Source: Streptomyces sp. NBC_01351
GTDB lineage: Bacteria > Actinomycetota > Actinomycetes > Streptomycetales > Streptomycetaceae
Assembly (NCBI RefSeq): GCF_036237315.1
Contig: NZ_CP108356.1
Span: 2,662,501-2,726,500 of the forward strand
Length of the DNA: 64,000 nt
Direction of reading: 5' to 3'
The notes below the pieces were generated by a model, which did not search any database, had not been told where the DNA came from, and saw only the letters and a list, made by a program, of their open reading frames with translations. This document shows, piece after piece, positions 19,699 to 28,673 of the stretch. The position numbers and the translations under genes are program-made. The first letter of the stretch is position 1. The number at the start of each line of letters is the position of its first letter.

Positions 19699-20382
19699 GT
19701 GCACTCCAGCCCACCTTTCAATGCCCCCGCCGCGCGTCGCCTGCGCGCGGCCCTGGGCATGGCACCCGGTCACGTCGCCTACGGCCTTCACGCCCAGTAC
19801 GGACTCGTCGTCGCGCCCGAGACCGTGATGGCCTGGGAGCGTGGCGAAATATCGCCTACGTCCGCCGAGCTCACCGCGCTCGCCGGCGTCCTGTGGTGCT
19901 CTCCCGGGGAGCTGCTCGCCGAGCCGGTCACCCTGCGGGAACACCGCATCGCCCGGGGGCTCGCCCCCGAGGAACTGGCCCGGCGGGTCGGTGTGGAGCC
20001 GGGTGCCTACCAGAAGATGGAGGACGCCGGGCGCTGGAAGGGCAACGAGCGGCAGTCCGCCGCGCTGGCGATGGTGCTGGGGTTGACCCTGCGCCAGTTC
20101 CTGACGGCGACCGGCAAGAACGAGGAGCTGGCCGACGTCCTGCGCAGCGCGGTGACCACGCGCTGGCAGGCGTACGTGAAGCCGCTGGGCAAACTGCTGC
20201 CGATCCCCAAGGCCCACTTGGAGCGGATGCTGGAGCAGTTGCACGGGGACTACCAGTCGAAGATGGTGGCGACGCTCAGCTGGGGCGGCGGTGTGGGCGA
20301 GGCCGGCACCGGGGATTCGGGGCGGGAGTTCCTCGCCGAGATCGTGGACCGCTTCTGGCAGCTCGCCGGCGGTGCGGCGTAG
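19699..20382 (+). CDS. Helix-turn-helix DNA-binding protein
   Basis: 227 residues from a GTG at 19699 (HSSPPFNAPAARRLRAALGM). Two Xre/Cro-like helix-turn-helix segments are visible: residues about 15-60 (MAPGHVAYGLHAQYGLVVAPETVMAWERGE, read in two parts) and about 80-130 (LREHRIARGLAPEELARRVGVEPGAYQKME). The C-terminal half is helical (VTTRWQAYVKPLGKLLPIPK) and conserved in Streptomyces as I recall it, but its role is not known. A TACGGT box 7 bases before the GTG and lack of a ribosome site point to a leaderless mRNA. It converges on pfkA across a strong hairpin. Confidence 0.8.
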   Translation: MHSSPPFNAPAARRLRAALGMAPGHVAYGLHAQYGLVVAPETVMAWERGEISPTSAELTALAGVLWCSPGELLAEPVTLREHRIARGLAPEELARRVGVEPGAYQKMEDAGRWKGNERQSAALAMVLGLTLRQFLTATGKNEELADVLRSAVTTRWQAYVKPLGKLLPIPKAHLERMLEQLHGDYQSKMVATLSWGGGVGEAGTGDSGREFLAEIVDRFWQLAGGAA

Positions 20383-20400
20383 GACACATGCGGTGCTACA

Positions 20401-20449
20401 CGAACGGCCCCGGGGCCGTCCCGGAGAGGGACGGAACCGGGGCCGTTCG
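20401..20449. terminator. Bidirectional terminator hairpin
   Basis: Perfect 13-base arms CGAACGGCCCCGG and CCGGGGCCGTTCG enclose an inner CCGTCCC/GGGACGG stem. It lies between convergent ends of the HTH gene and pfkA and can serve both. Confidence 0.8.
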
Positions 20450-20493
20450 GCTGCGGAAGTGGGGGCGAAGGTCCCGCCCCCGCGGCGAAGGCC

Positions 20494-21519
20494 TCAGAAG
20501 ACCGATTCGGCCTCGTACACGCGGTTCTCGGGGACCGTCTTGAGTTCCGTGACGGCGGAGGCCAGCGGGGCCATCACGATGTCGGTGCCGCGCAGGGCGG
20601 TCATGTTGCCGTACTCGCCGCGGTGGACGGCCTCGACGGCGTGCCAGCCGAAGCGGGTCGCGAGGACGCGGTCGTAGGCGGTGGGGGTGCCGCCGCGCTG
20701 GACGTGGCCGAGGATGACCGGGCGGGCCTCCTTGCCCAGGCGCCTCTCCAGTTCGACGGCGAGGCGGTTGCCGATGCCGGCGAAGCGCTCGTGACCGTAC
20801 TGGTCGATGGCGCCCTTCTCGTACGGCATGGAGCCCTCGGCGGGGTGCGCACCCTCGGCGACGCAGACGACGGCGAACTTCTTCCCTCGGGCGAACCGTT
20901 CCTCCACCATCTTCACCAGGGCGTCCACCTCGAAGGGGCGCTCCGGCAGGCAGATCCCGTGGGCGCCGCCGGCCATGCCGGACTCCAGGGCGATCCAGCC
21001 GGCGTGCCGGCCCATGACCTCGACGACCATCACGCGCTGGTGCGATTCGGCGGTGGTCTTCAGGCGGTCGATGGCCTCGGTGGCCACCATGACGGCGGTG
21101 TCGAAGCCGAAGGTGCGGTCGGTGGAGGAGATGTCGTTGTCGATGGTCTTCGGCACGCCGACCACCGGCATTCCGGCGTCCGACAGCATCCGGGCGGCGG
21201 TCAGGGTGCCCTCGCCGCCGATCGGGATGAGGGCGTCGATGCCGTAGCGCTTCGCCAGTTCCTGCGCGTTCTCGGCGGCTTCGTGAAGACGTGCGCGCTC
21301 CATGCGGGCCGAGCCGAGGATGGTGCCGCCGCGGGCGAGAATGCCGCTGACGGCATTGATGTCGAGGGGGCGGAAGTTGCCGTCGAGGAGGCCCTTGAAA
21401 CCGTCTTCAAAGCCGATGACCTCGTCCCCGTGGCCGACCAGGGCTCGGTGTACGACCGACCGGATGACAGCGTTGAGGCCCGGGCAGTCGCCGCCTGCGG
21501 TGAGAACTCCGATACGCAT
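20494..21519 (-). CDS. pfkA: ATP-dependent 6-phosphofructokinase
   Basis: 341 residues; phosphorylates fructose-6-phosphate, the committed step of glycolysis. Motifs: TAGGDCPGLN at 7-16, IGGEGT at 99-104 (Gly in the position that marks ATP rather than pyrophosphate use) and TIDNDI at 124-129 with the catalytic Asp, then MGRHAGWIA. Start ATG at 21519 with AGGAGA nine bases upstream; the open frame further upstream is Arg-rich and unlike the family. The position next to pta-ackA and pyk matches the S. coelicolor pfkA (SCO5426) locus, recalled. It is divergent from pta. Confidence 0.95.
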   Translation of the reverse strand: MRIGVLTAGGDCPGLNAVIRSVVHRALVGHGDEVIGFEDGFKGLLDGNFRPLDINAVSGILARGGTILGSARMERARLHEAAENAQELAKRYGIDALIPIGGEGTLTAARMLSDAGMPVVGVPKTIDNDISSTDRTFGFDTAVMVATEAIDRLKTTAESHQRVMVVEVMGRHAGWIALESGMAGGAHGICLPERPFEVDALVKMVEERFARGKKFAVVCVAEGAHPAEGSMPYEKGAIDQYGHERFAGIGNRLAVELERRLGKEARPVILGHVQRGGTPTAYDRVLATRFGWHAVEAVHRGEYGNMTALRGTDIVMAPLASAVTELKTVPENRVYEAESVF

Positions 21520-21789
21520 CGTGCTGTGTCTCCTGCTCCTGGTCGTACCTGGCCTTCCGCGTGCGGGCGGAGGGCCGTACATATGAAGGGCGTATGTGGT
21601 GAAGCGTGTCCGATTGTTCCACGGGCGGCGGGTGGGGCGCGCTTTGTGCTGCTCCGCCCAGAAGGCCTTTCGACCCCCTGAAAAGGCCCAATTCCCGGCG
21701 GGCGTCCCCTCCGCCCGCAGCGGTATCGTCAAGAGGGCAAGCCCACACCAACCGGGTCAATCGACTACATCATGGGACGGAGAGCACGC
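21520..21789. promoter_or_regulatory. Divergent promoter region pfkA / pta
   Basis: 270 bases serving two divergent central-carbon genes. An inverted repeat GGCCTTT...AAAGGCC (about 21664-21689) lies mid-way and could bind a shared regulator or form a hairpin. A TATCGT hexamer (21723-21728) is a possible -10 for pta. No gene is present. Confidence 0.4.
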
Positions 21790-23877
21790 GTGACGCGCAG
21801 CGTGTACGTGACCGGCATCGAGCGGGGTGACGGCCGGCAGGTCGTCGAGCTGGGGATCATGGAGCTCCTGACCCGGCAGACGGGGCGGGTGGGCGTCTAC
21901 CGTCCGCTGCTCCACGACGGACCCGACCGGCTCTTCGACCTCCTCAAGGCCCGCTACCGGATAGACCAGGACGCGGCGACGGCCTACGGCATGGAGTACC
22001 AGGAGGCCTCGGCGATCCTCGCCGAGAAGGGCACCGACGAGCTGGTGTCCCGGCTGGTCGACCGCTTCCACCGGGTGGCCCGGGACTACGAGGTCATGCT
22101 CGTCCTCGGTACGGACTACGCGGACACCAACCTCCCCGACGAGCTCGCCCTCAACGCCCGTCTGGCCAACGAGCTCGGCGCGGTGGTCGTTCCCGTGGTG
22201 GGCGGCACCAAGCACCCCGCCGAGGCCGTGCGCGCCGAGGCCCGCAACGCCTTCCGCGCCTACGAGAGCCTGGGCTGCCACGTCGTCGCGATGGTCGTCA
22301 ACCGGGTGGCCCCCGAGGACCGCGACCTGATAGCCGAGCGCCTCGGCGCCCGGCTCCCCGTGCCCTGCTACGTACTGCCGGACGACAAGTCGCTGTCCGC
22401 CCCGACCGTCGCCCAGATCACCCGGGCGCTCGGCGGCGAGGTGCTCCTCGGCGACGAGGCCGGGCTGGCCCGCGACGCGCTGGACTTCGTCTTCGGCGGC
22501 GCCATGCTGCCGAACTTCCTGAACGCCCTGACCCCGGGCTGCCTGGTGGTCACCCCCGGGGACCGCTCGGACCTGCTCGTCGGCGCGCTGGCCGCGCACA
22601 CCTCGGGCACCCCGCCGATCGCCGGTGTGCTGCTGACCCTGAACGAGCGCCCGACGCAGGACGTCCTGGCGCTGGCCTCGAAGCTCGCGCCGGGCACCCC
22701 GGTCGTATCGGTGGCCGGCAACAGCTTCCCGACCGCCGCAGAACTCTTCTCGCTGCAGAGCCGGTTGAACTCGGCGACCCCGCGCAAGCTGGAGACCGCG
22801 CTCGGCCTGTTCGAGCGTCACGTGGACACCGCCGAGCTGCGCGGGCTGCTGTCGGTGGCCCGCTCGGAGCGCGTCACCCCGATGATGTTCGAGCACGAGC
22901 TGCTGGAGCGGGCCCGTTCCGAGCGGCGCCGGGTCGTCCTGCCCGAGGGCGCCGAGGAGCGCGTGCTGCGCGCCGCGGACGTGGTGCTGCGCCGGGGGGT
23001 CTGCGACCTGACGCTGCTGGGCGAGGAGCAGGCGATCCTGAAGAAGGCCGCCGACCTCGGCATCGACATCTCCTCCGCGCAGCTCATCGACCCGGCCACC
23101 TCTCCCCTGCGGGAACGTTTCGCCGAGTACTACGCCAAGGCCCGCGCCCACAAGGGCATGACCGTCGAGCTGGCCAACGACGTGGTCACCGACGCCAATT
23201 ACTTCGGCACCCTGATGGTCCAGGAGGGCCTGGCCGACGGCATGGTCTCCGGCTCGGTGCACTCCACCGCCGCGACCATCCGCCCGGCCTTCGAGATCAT
23301 CAAGACAAAGCCGGAGGCATCGATCGTCTCCTCGGTCTTCTTCATGTGCCTGGCCGACCGGGTCCTCGTCTACGGGGACTGCGCGGTCAATCCGGACCCG
23401 AACGCCGAGCAGCTCGCGGACATCGCCGTCCAGTCGGCCGCCACCGCCGCCGCCTTCGGTGTCGAGCCGCGGATCGCGATGCTCTCGTACTCGACGGGCA
23501 CCTCCGGTTCGGGCGTCGACGTGGACAAGGTCCGCAAGGCGACCGAGATCGTCCGCGCGCAGCGCCCCGACCTGGCTGTCGAGGGTCCGATCCAGTACGA
23601 CGCCGCCGTGGAGCCCTCGGTCGCCGCGACCAAGCTGCCCGACTCGGAGGTGGCCGGCCGCGCGACGGTGCTGATCTTCCCCGACCTCAACACGGGCAAC
23701 AACACGTACAAGGCCGTGCAGCGTTCGGCGGGCGCCGTCGCGGTCGGCCCGGTCCTCCAGGGCCTGCGCAAGCCGGTCAACGACCTCTCGCGCGGGGCGC
23801 TCGTCCAGGACATCGTCACCACCGTGGCGATCACCGCGATCCAGGCGCAGTCCCAGCCGTCGCCCCAGGCCCAGTAG
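21790..23877 (+). CDS. pta: Phosphate acetyltransferase (long form)
   Basis: 695 residues; converts acetyl-CoA and phosphate to acetyl-phosphate and back, paired with AckA. GTG at 21790 was preferred (GGAGAG about 8 bases upstream) over the ATG at 21772. Three domains: an N-terminal P-loop-like BioD/CobB-type domain (SVYVTGIERGDGRQVVELG, where the canonical P-loop is degenerate), a DRTGG domain around residues 205-320, and the catalytic PTA/PTB domain from about 360, including SGSVHSTAATIRPAFEIIKT and LIFPDLNTGNNTYKAVQR. This is the long Pta form found in actinobacteria and enterobacteria. ackA starts 43 bases downstream. Confidence 0.95.
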   Translation: MTRSVYVTGIERGDGRQVVELGIMELLTRQTGRVGVYRPLLHDGPDRLFDLLKARYRIDQDAATAYGMEYQEASAILAEKGTDELVSRLVDRFHRVARDYEVMLVLGTDYADTNLPDELALNARLANELGAVVVPVVGGTKHPAEAVRAEARNAFRAYESLGCHVVAMVVNRVAPEDRDLIAERLGARLPVPCYVLPDDKSLSAPTVAQITRALGGEVLLGDEAGLARDALDFVFGGAMLPNFLNALTPGCLVVTPGDRSDLLVGALAAHTSGTPPIAGVLLTLNERPTQDVLALASKLAPGTPVVSVAGNSFPTAAELFSLQSRLNSATPRKLETALGLFERHVDTAELRGLLSVARSERVTPMMFEHELLERARSERRRVVLPEGAEERVLRAADVVLRRGVCDLTLLGEEQAILKKAADLGIDISSAQLIDPATSPLRERFAEYYAKARAHKGMTVELANDVVTDANYFGTLMVQEGLADGMVSGSVHSTAATIRPAFEIIKTKPEASIVSSVFFMCLADRVLVYGDCAVNPDPNAEQLADIAVQSAATAAAFGVEPRIAMLSYSTGTSGSGVDVDKVRKATEIVRAQRPDLAVEGPIQYDAAVEPSVAATKLPDSEVAGRATVLIFPDLNTGNNTYKAVQRSAGAVAVGPVLQGLRKPVNDLSRGALVQDIVTTVAITAIQAQSQPSPQAQ

Positions 23878-23920
23878 TTCCGGCAGTCCCCCACCGCACT
23901 CGAAGGAAAGACCCCTCACC

Positions 23921-25135
23921 GTGACCGCATCGCGCGTACTCGTCCTCAACTCCGGCTCCTCGTCGGTGAAGTACCAGCTGCTCGACATGGCGGACTCCGC
24001 CCGCCTGGCGGTCGGCCTGGTGGAGCGCATCGGGGAAGAGACCTCCCGCCTCGTGCACGAGCCGTTGACCGGCCCCGGCGCGGCGGGCGGCAAGAGGGAG
24101 CGGCTCGGCCCGATCGCCGACCACGGGGCCGCCCTGAAGGCCGTCGCGGCCGAGCTGGCCGCGGACGGGCTGGGCCTGGACTCCCCCGAACTGGCCGCGG
24201 TGGGGCACCGGGTGGTGCACGGCGGAACGCGGTTCACCCAGCCGACGGTGATCGACGACGAGGTGCTGGCGGAGATCCGCAGCCTGATCCCGCTCGCCCC
24301 GCTGCACAATCCGGCGAACGTGACGGGCATCGAGGTGGCGCGCTCGCTGCGCGCCGACATCCCGCAGGTGGCCGTCTTCGACACCGCCTTCCACTCGACG
24401 ATGCCGGAGTACGTGGCCCGGTACGCGATCGACGCCGCGACGGCCGACAAGTACGCCATCCGGCGGTACGGGTTCCACGGGACCTCGCACGCCTACGTCT
24501 CGCGGGCGACGGCGGCGCTGCTCGGCAAGGCTCCCTCGGACGTGAACGTGATCGTGCTGCACCTGGGCAACGGCGCATCGGCCTCGGCCGTGCGGGGCGG
24601 GGTGTGCGTGGAGACCTCCATGGGGCTGACCCCGCTGGAGGGTCTGGTCATGGGCACCCGTTCGGGCGATCTTGATCCGGCGGTCGTCTTCCACCTGGCA
24701 CGGGTGGGGGGCCTCTCGGTGGATGAGATCGATTCGCTCCTGAACAAGAAGAGCGGTCTGCTGGGGCTGTGCGGCGACAACGACATGCGCGAAGTGGAGC
24801 GGCGGGCCCAGGAGGGCGACGCCTCGGCGCGGCTCGCGCTGTCCTCGTACGTACACCGGCTGAAGAAGTACATCGGCGCCTACTCGGCGGTCCTCGGCCG
24901 GGTGGACGCGGTCGCGTTCACCGCCGGGGTCGGCGAGAACTCCTCCTCGATCCGGGAGGCTGCGGTGGAGGGTCTGGCCGAGCTGGGCCTGGCGCTGGAC
25001 CTGGAGGCCAACGCGGTGCGCTCCCCGGAGCCGCGGCTGGTCTCGGCGGAGTACGCCCGGGTGGCCGTCGCCGTGGTCCCGACCGATGAGGAACTGGAGA
25101 TCGCCACCCAGGCGTACGCGCTGGTTACCCGTTAG
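23921..25135 (+). CDS. ackA: Acetate kinase
   Basis: 404 residues; interconverts acetyl-phosphate plus ADP with acetate plus ATP. Family signatures are complete: LVLNSGSSSVKYQLLD at the N-terminus, GHRVVHGG, FDTAFHSTMPEY, RRYGFHGTSHAYVS, HLGNGASASAV, MGTRSGDLDP and FTAGVGENSS. GTG start with GAAGGAAAG upstream. Pta and AckA form an operon for acetate overflow and re-use. pyk follows on the same strand but has its own leaderless promoter. Confidence 0.96.
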   Translation: MTASRVLVLNSGSSSVKYQLLDMADSARLAVGLVERIGEETSRLVHEPLTGPGAAGGKRERLGPIADHGAALKAVAAELAADGLGLDSPELAAVGHRVVHGGTRFTQPTVIDDEVLAEIRSLIPLAPLHNPANVTGIEVARSLRADIPQVAVFDTAFHSTMPEYVARYAIDAATADKYAIRRYGFHGTSHAYVSRATAALLGKAPSDVNVIVLHLGNGASASAVRGGVCVETSMGLTPLEGLVMGTRSGDLDPAVVFHLARVGGLSVDEIDSLLNKKSGLLGLCGDNDMREVERRAQEGDASARLALSSYVHRLKKYIGAYSAVLGRVDAVAFTAGVGENSSSIREAAVEGLAELGLALDLEANAVRSPEPRLVSAEYARVAVAVVPTDEELEIATQAYALVTR

Positions 25136-25156
25136 TCACTTGGACTTTCCACCAGA

Positions 25157-25190
25157 CGGAATATTCCGCTACGAAACAAACCGATAGGAT
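25157..25190 (+). promoter_or_regulatory. pyk promoter with palindrome and leaderless -10
   Basis: TAGGAT at 25185-25190 lies 7 bases before the pyk ATG, so transcription probably begins at the start codon. A perfect 12-base palindrome CGGAATATTCCG (25157-25168) covers the -35 position, where a bound regulator would block or recruit polymerase. Confidence 0.55.
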
Positions 25191-25197
25191 CCGCTCC

Positions 25198-26628
25198 ATG
25201 CGCCGTTCCAAAATCGTCTGCACGCTGGGCCCCGCCGTCGACTCGTATGAGCAGCTGAAAGCGCTCATCGAGGCAGGCATGAACGTGGCCCGATTCAACT
25301 TCAGCCACGGATCCCAGGCAGAACACCAGGAGCGGTACGACCGCGTCCGGAAGGTCTCCGAGGACACCGGGCGTGCCGTCGGCGTCCTCGCCGACCTCCA
25401 GGGCCCGAAGATCCGTCTGGAGACCTTCGCCGAGGGTCCCGTCGAGCTGGTGCGCGGTGACGAGTTCACCATCACCACCGAGGACGTCCCGGGCGACAAG
25501 TCCATCTGCGGCACCACCTACAAGGGCCTGCCGGGTGACGTCACCAAGGGCGACCAGGTCCTGATCAACGACGGCAACGTCGAGCTCCGGGTGACCGAGG
25601 TCGAGGGCCCCCGGGTCAAGACCATCGTCATCGAGGGCGGTGTCATCTCGGACCACAAGGGCATCAACCTGCCGGGTGCCGCCGTCAACGTCCCCGCCCT
25701 GTCGGAGAAGGACGTCGACGACCTCCGCTTCGCCCTGCGGATGGGCTGCGACATGGTCGCGCTGTCCTTCGTCCGTGACGCGAACGACGTCAAGGACGTC
25801 CACAAGGTCATGGACGAGGAGGGCCGCCGGGTCCCCGTCATCGCCAAGGTCGAGAAGCCGCAGGCCGTGGAGAACATGGCGGCCGTGGTCGACGCCTTCG
25901 ACGCGGTCATGGTGGCCCGTGGTGACCTGGCCGTCGAGTACCCGCTCGAGAAGGTCCCGATGGTCCAGAAGCGGCTCATCGAGATGTGCCGCCGCAACGC
26001 CAAGCCGGTGATCGTCGCGACCCAGATGATGGAGTCGATGATCACCAACTCGCGCCCGACGCGCGCGGAGGCGTCCGACGTCGCCAACGCGATCCTCGAC
26101 GGCGCGGACGCGGTCATGCTGTCCGCCGAGTCCTCGGTGGGTGCCTACCCGATCGAGACCGTCAAGACGATGTCGAAGATCGTCACGGCGGCCGAGGAGG
26201 AGCTCCTCTCCAAGGGCCTCCAGCCGCTGGTCCCGGGCAAGAAGCCCCGCACCCAGGGCGGCGCCGTCGCCCGCGCGGCCTGCGAGATCGCGGACTTCCT
26301 GGGCGGACGGGCGCTCATCGCCTTCACCCAGTCCGGTGACACCGCCCGCCGGCTGTCGCGCTACCGCGCCACGCAGCCGATCCTGGCCTTCACCACCGAC
26401 CCGCACACCCGCAACCAGCTCACGCTGAGCTGGGGCGTCGAGTCCTACATCGTCCCGCACGTGGACAACACCGACGCGATGGTCGACCTGGTGGACGGCG
26501 AGCTGCTCAAGCTCAACCGCTACAACGAGGGCGACACCATGGTCATCACGGCCGGCTCGCCCCCCGGTGTCCCCGGCACCACCAACATGGTCCGGGTCCA
26601 CCACCTGGGCGGCCCCGCCCGCGACTGA
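25198..26628 (+). CDS. pyk: Pyruvate kinase
   Basis: 476 residues; makes pyruvate and ATP from phosphoenolpyruvate. RRSKIVCTLGPA, AGMNVARFNFSHG, the B-domain, the active-site strand VIAKVEKPQAVEN, MVARGDLAVEYPLEKVP and ATQMMESMITNSRPTRAEASDVANA are all intact; the C-terminal regulatory domain is full length. No ribosome site precedes the ATG; see the promoter entry. Completes the pfkA-pta-ackA-pyk block. Confidence 0.97.
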   Translation: MRRSKIVCTLGPAVDSYEQLKALIEAGMNVARFNFSHGSQAEHQERYDRVRKVSEDTGRAVGVLADLQGPKIRLETFAEGPVELVRGDEFTITTEDVPGDKSICGTTYKGLPGDVTKGDQVLINDGNVELRVTEVEGPRVKTIVIEGGVISDHKGINLPGAAVNVPALSEKDVDDLRFALRMGCDMVALSFVRDANDVKDVHKVMDEEGRRVPVIAKVEKPQAVENMAAVVDAFDAVMVARGDLAVEYPLEKVPMVQKRLIEMCRRNAKPVIVATQMMESMITNSRPTRAEASDVANAILDGADAVMLSAESSVGAYPIETVKTMSKIVTAAEEELLSKGLQPLVPGKKPRTQGGAVARAACEIADFLGGRALIAFTQSGDTARRLSRYRATQPILAFTTDPHTRNQLTLSWGVESYIVPHVDNTDAMVDLVDGELLKLNRYNEGDTMVITAGSPPGVPGTTNMVRVHHLGGPARD

Positions 26629-26671
26629 GGTCGCGACACCGCTCCACAGCACTGAACTCTGCCGCACAGAG

Positions 26672-26714
26672 GCCGAGGGCGGCACCCCGATCCGATCGGG
26701 GTGCCGCCCTCGGC
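26672..26714. terminator. Strong bidirectional hairpin after pyk
   Basis: Perfect 20-base arms (left arm 26672-26691 starting GCCGAGGGCGG, right arm 26695-26714) with a 3-base CCG loop, between convergent pyk and the Ser/Pro-rich gene. One of the strongest hairpins in the window. Confidence 0.88.
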
Positions 26715-26731
26715 GCTTTCGTACTGCGGAT

Positions 26732-27991
26732 CTACTCCGGCGGGCCCATGTAGTTCTTCAGGCCGGGAACCGTCAGGGTGCCGCCGAACTGGCCGGCCTG
26801 GACGACCTTGACGTTCGTGAAGAACGCGAACGGGACGTTCAGCGGCGGCGGGCTGTTCGGGGTGAACTCGATCGGGATCAGACCGAAGAGGTTGCCCTTG
26901 AGGCTCTCGGTGTACATCGTCACCGTGCCGCCGCGGATCTTGGACGTGGAGCCCGGACGCGACTTCAGGTGGGCGACGTTCCCCTCCTTGCCGACCGTCT
27001 GGTACAGGTCCTTGATGTCCAGCGAGTCCGCGGTGAACTTCAGGACCTTCTTGACCTTGCCGCCGGCCGTCTTCACCTCGACGATGCCGTGGTAGTCCAG
27101 GCCGTAGAGGGTCAGCAGCGAGCTGTCGAGGTACCACGGCTCGTTCGGCAGGAGCGGGATGCCCTGCTCCAGCTCGGCGTCGGCCAGGGCCTGGGCGTCG
27201 TAGGTCGGGCACGGGAAGGGTTCCTTCCCGTCCGCGTCCTTCTTCGCCTCGTCCTTGGCCTTGTCCTCGTCGGCCTTGCCCGTCTCGTCCTTCGGGGACT
27301 TGACGGTGTCCTTGACCTCCTCGGGCAGCTCCTCGACCTGGACGCCCGCCGTCTTCGCCGCGTCGCGGATGGCGTCCGCGGCCGGGTCGGTCGTCGTCGG
27401 GGGCTTGGTCGGGGTCTTCGTCGGGGTCGTGGACGGCGTCGTGGACGGCGTCGGCGTCGGCGCCGGGGTCGTCAGGGGCTTGGTGAGCCCGTCGACGAGA
27501 TCCTTGAGCGCGTCTCCGACACCCAGCGGGTCCAGCGGGTTGGTGGTCTTGGTCGGCGTAGGCTCCGCGGCCGCGGGGGCCGCCGGCTTGTCGGCCGTGG
27601 ACCCGGTCGCCGTCGGGCTGGGGCTCGCCGACCCGCTCGGCTTCGGCTTCGCCGACGCGGACGGGGAGGCGCTCGCCGTGGCCGACGCGCTCGGCGAAGG
27701 CGACTTCGAGGGCGAGGGCGACTTCGACTCGGACTCCGCGGGTTCGTCGGACCGTGTCACGCACGGCCCGGGCGCGAAGGGGATCTCCTTGTCGTCGGCC
27801 ACCGCCAGCTTGGGCGCCATGCCCATCCCGACGAACACGGCCGTCGGCATCGCCGCCAGCGCCATCGTCTTGCCGACGGGTATCTGGAGCTTGTTCAGCA
27901 GCGACTTCCTGGGGGCCGCGTGCCGCGGACCCTTGATCTCACGGGACTCTGCGCCTGGGGCCACGCCCCGCTGCGTCTCGTCACCCCGCAC
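26732..27991 (-). CDS. Secreted or anchored protein with Ser/Pro/Ala-rich linker, unknown function
   Basis: About 419 residues. I chose GTG at 27991 because GGGAGG lies just upstream; an ATG at 28006 is the alternative and lacks a ribosome site. A basic N-terminus leads to a hydrophobic segment (GKTMALAAMPTAVFVGMGMAP), probably a signal or anchor. Then come a Ser/Pro/Lys/Ala low-complexity stretch of about 60 residues and a Lys/Asp/Glu-rich segment. A C-terminal globular domain of about 190 residues (CPTYDAQALADAELEQGIPL to the end) looks beta-rich. The gene overlaps the DUF6114 gene, and all three genes to 29318 appear to form an operon. Relatives exist in Streptomyces beside the same partners (recalled), but no function is known. 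Confidence 0.75.
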   Translation of the reverse strand: MRGDETQRGVAPGAESREIKGPRHAAPRKSLLNKLQIPVGKTMALAAMPTAVFVGMGMAPKLAVADDKEIPFAPGPCVTRSDEPAESESKSPSPSKSPSPSASATASASPSASAKPKPSGSASPSPTATGSTADKPAAPAAAEPTPTKTTNPLDPLGVGDALKDLVDGLTKPLTTPAPTPTPSTTPSTTPTKTPTKPPTTTDPAADAIRDAAKTAGVQVEELPEEVKDTVKSPKDETGKADEDKAKDEAKKDADGKEPFPCPTYDAQALADAELEQGIPLLPNEPWYLDSSLLTLYGLDYHGIVEVKTAGGKVKKVLKFTADSLDIKDLYQTVGKEGNVAHLKSRPGSTSKIRGGTVTMYTESLKGNLFGLIPIEFTPNSPPPLNVPFAFFTNVKVVQAGQFGGTLTVPGLKNYMGPPE

Positions 27992-28562
27992 TGTTCCTCC
28001 CGCCATCGGCGTGGGCAGTCGTCTCGCTCGCGTGTGCCGGCGTTTCCGTTGCGCGCTGTCCCGGGAAGCCCTGGGGGCCCGCCATCCAGTCCGCCTTGGT
28101 CATGTCGACCGCCGCGGCCGCCGGCCTCTGGTCCACCGGCTCCTCTTCCGCCGGCCGGCCCGGGGACCACGACAGCGCGAGGGCGCCGCCGATCAGGGCG
28201 GGGATGAAGCCGAGGCCGAAGCCGCCGAGGTTGGACACCGGGATCGAGACCAGCGCCAGCAGGATCGCGGCGACTCCCGCGAAAACGCGGATGGTCTCCT
28301 GGAACCAGAGGGCCAGTCCCAGCGTGATCAGCAGTACGCCGATGATCAGGGCGCCGGCGCCACCCGTGGTGGCCATCGCGAGGCTGATGTTGCCCAGGCG
28401 GAGGTCGGCGTACGGGAAGTAGGCGATCGGGAAGCCGCTGAAGAGCGTGAACAGCCCGGCCCAGAAAGGACGGCGGCCGGTCCAGGCGTGGAAGTGGTAG
28501 TACACCACGGTGAGCCAGGCGTCGTCTTCGGCGCGAACGTAAACCGGGGCCTGGGGGTTCAT
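27981..28562 (-). CDS. DUF6114 integral membrane protein
   Basis: 193 residues from ATG at 28562 (AGGGAGC nine bases upstream; the in-frame TTG at 28568 is too close). Four hydrophobic helices lie between residues about 28 and 135, including PFWAGLFTLFSGFPIAYFPY and GGAGALIIGVLLITLGLALWF; the C-terminus is hydrophilic and disordered. DUF6114 proteins are uncharacterised and usually lie next to a DUF6230 gene in Streptomyces, as here (112 bases downstream of it). Likely function: a membrane partner of the two exported neighbours. Confidence 0.85.
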   Translation of the reverse strand: MNPQAPVYVRAEDDAWLTVVYYHFHAWTGRRPFWAGLFTLFSGFPIAYFPYADLRLGNISLAMATTGGAGALIIGVLLITLGLALWFQETIRVFAGVAAILLALVSIPVSNLGGFGLGFIPALIGGALALSWSPGRPAEEEPVDQRPAAAAVDMTKADWMAGPQGFPGQRATETPAHASETTAHADGGRNSAG

Positions 28563-28673
28563 GGACAACAGCTCCCTGGAAACGGTGGTACGGAGAATCT
28601 GTGGAGCCCGGACGGGGCGGCCGGCGACGGCTGACGCCGCCGACCGCCCCTCCGGTCACTCAACCGGGACTGA

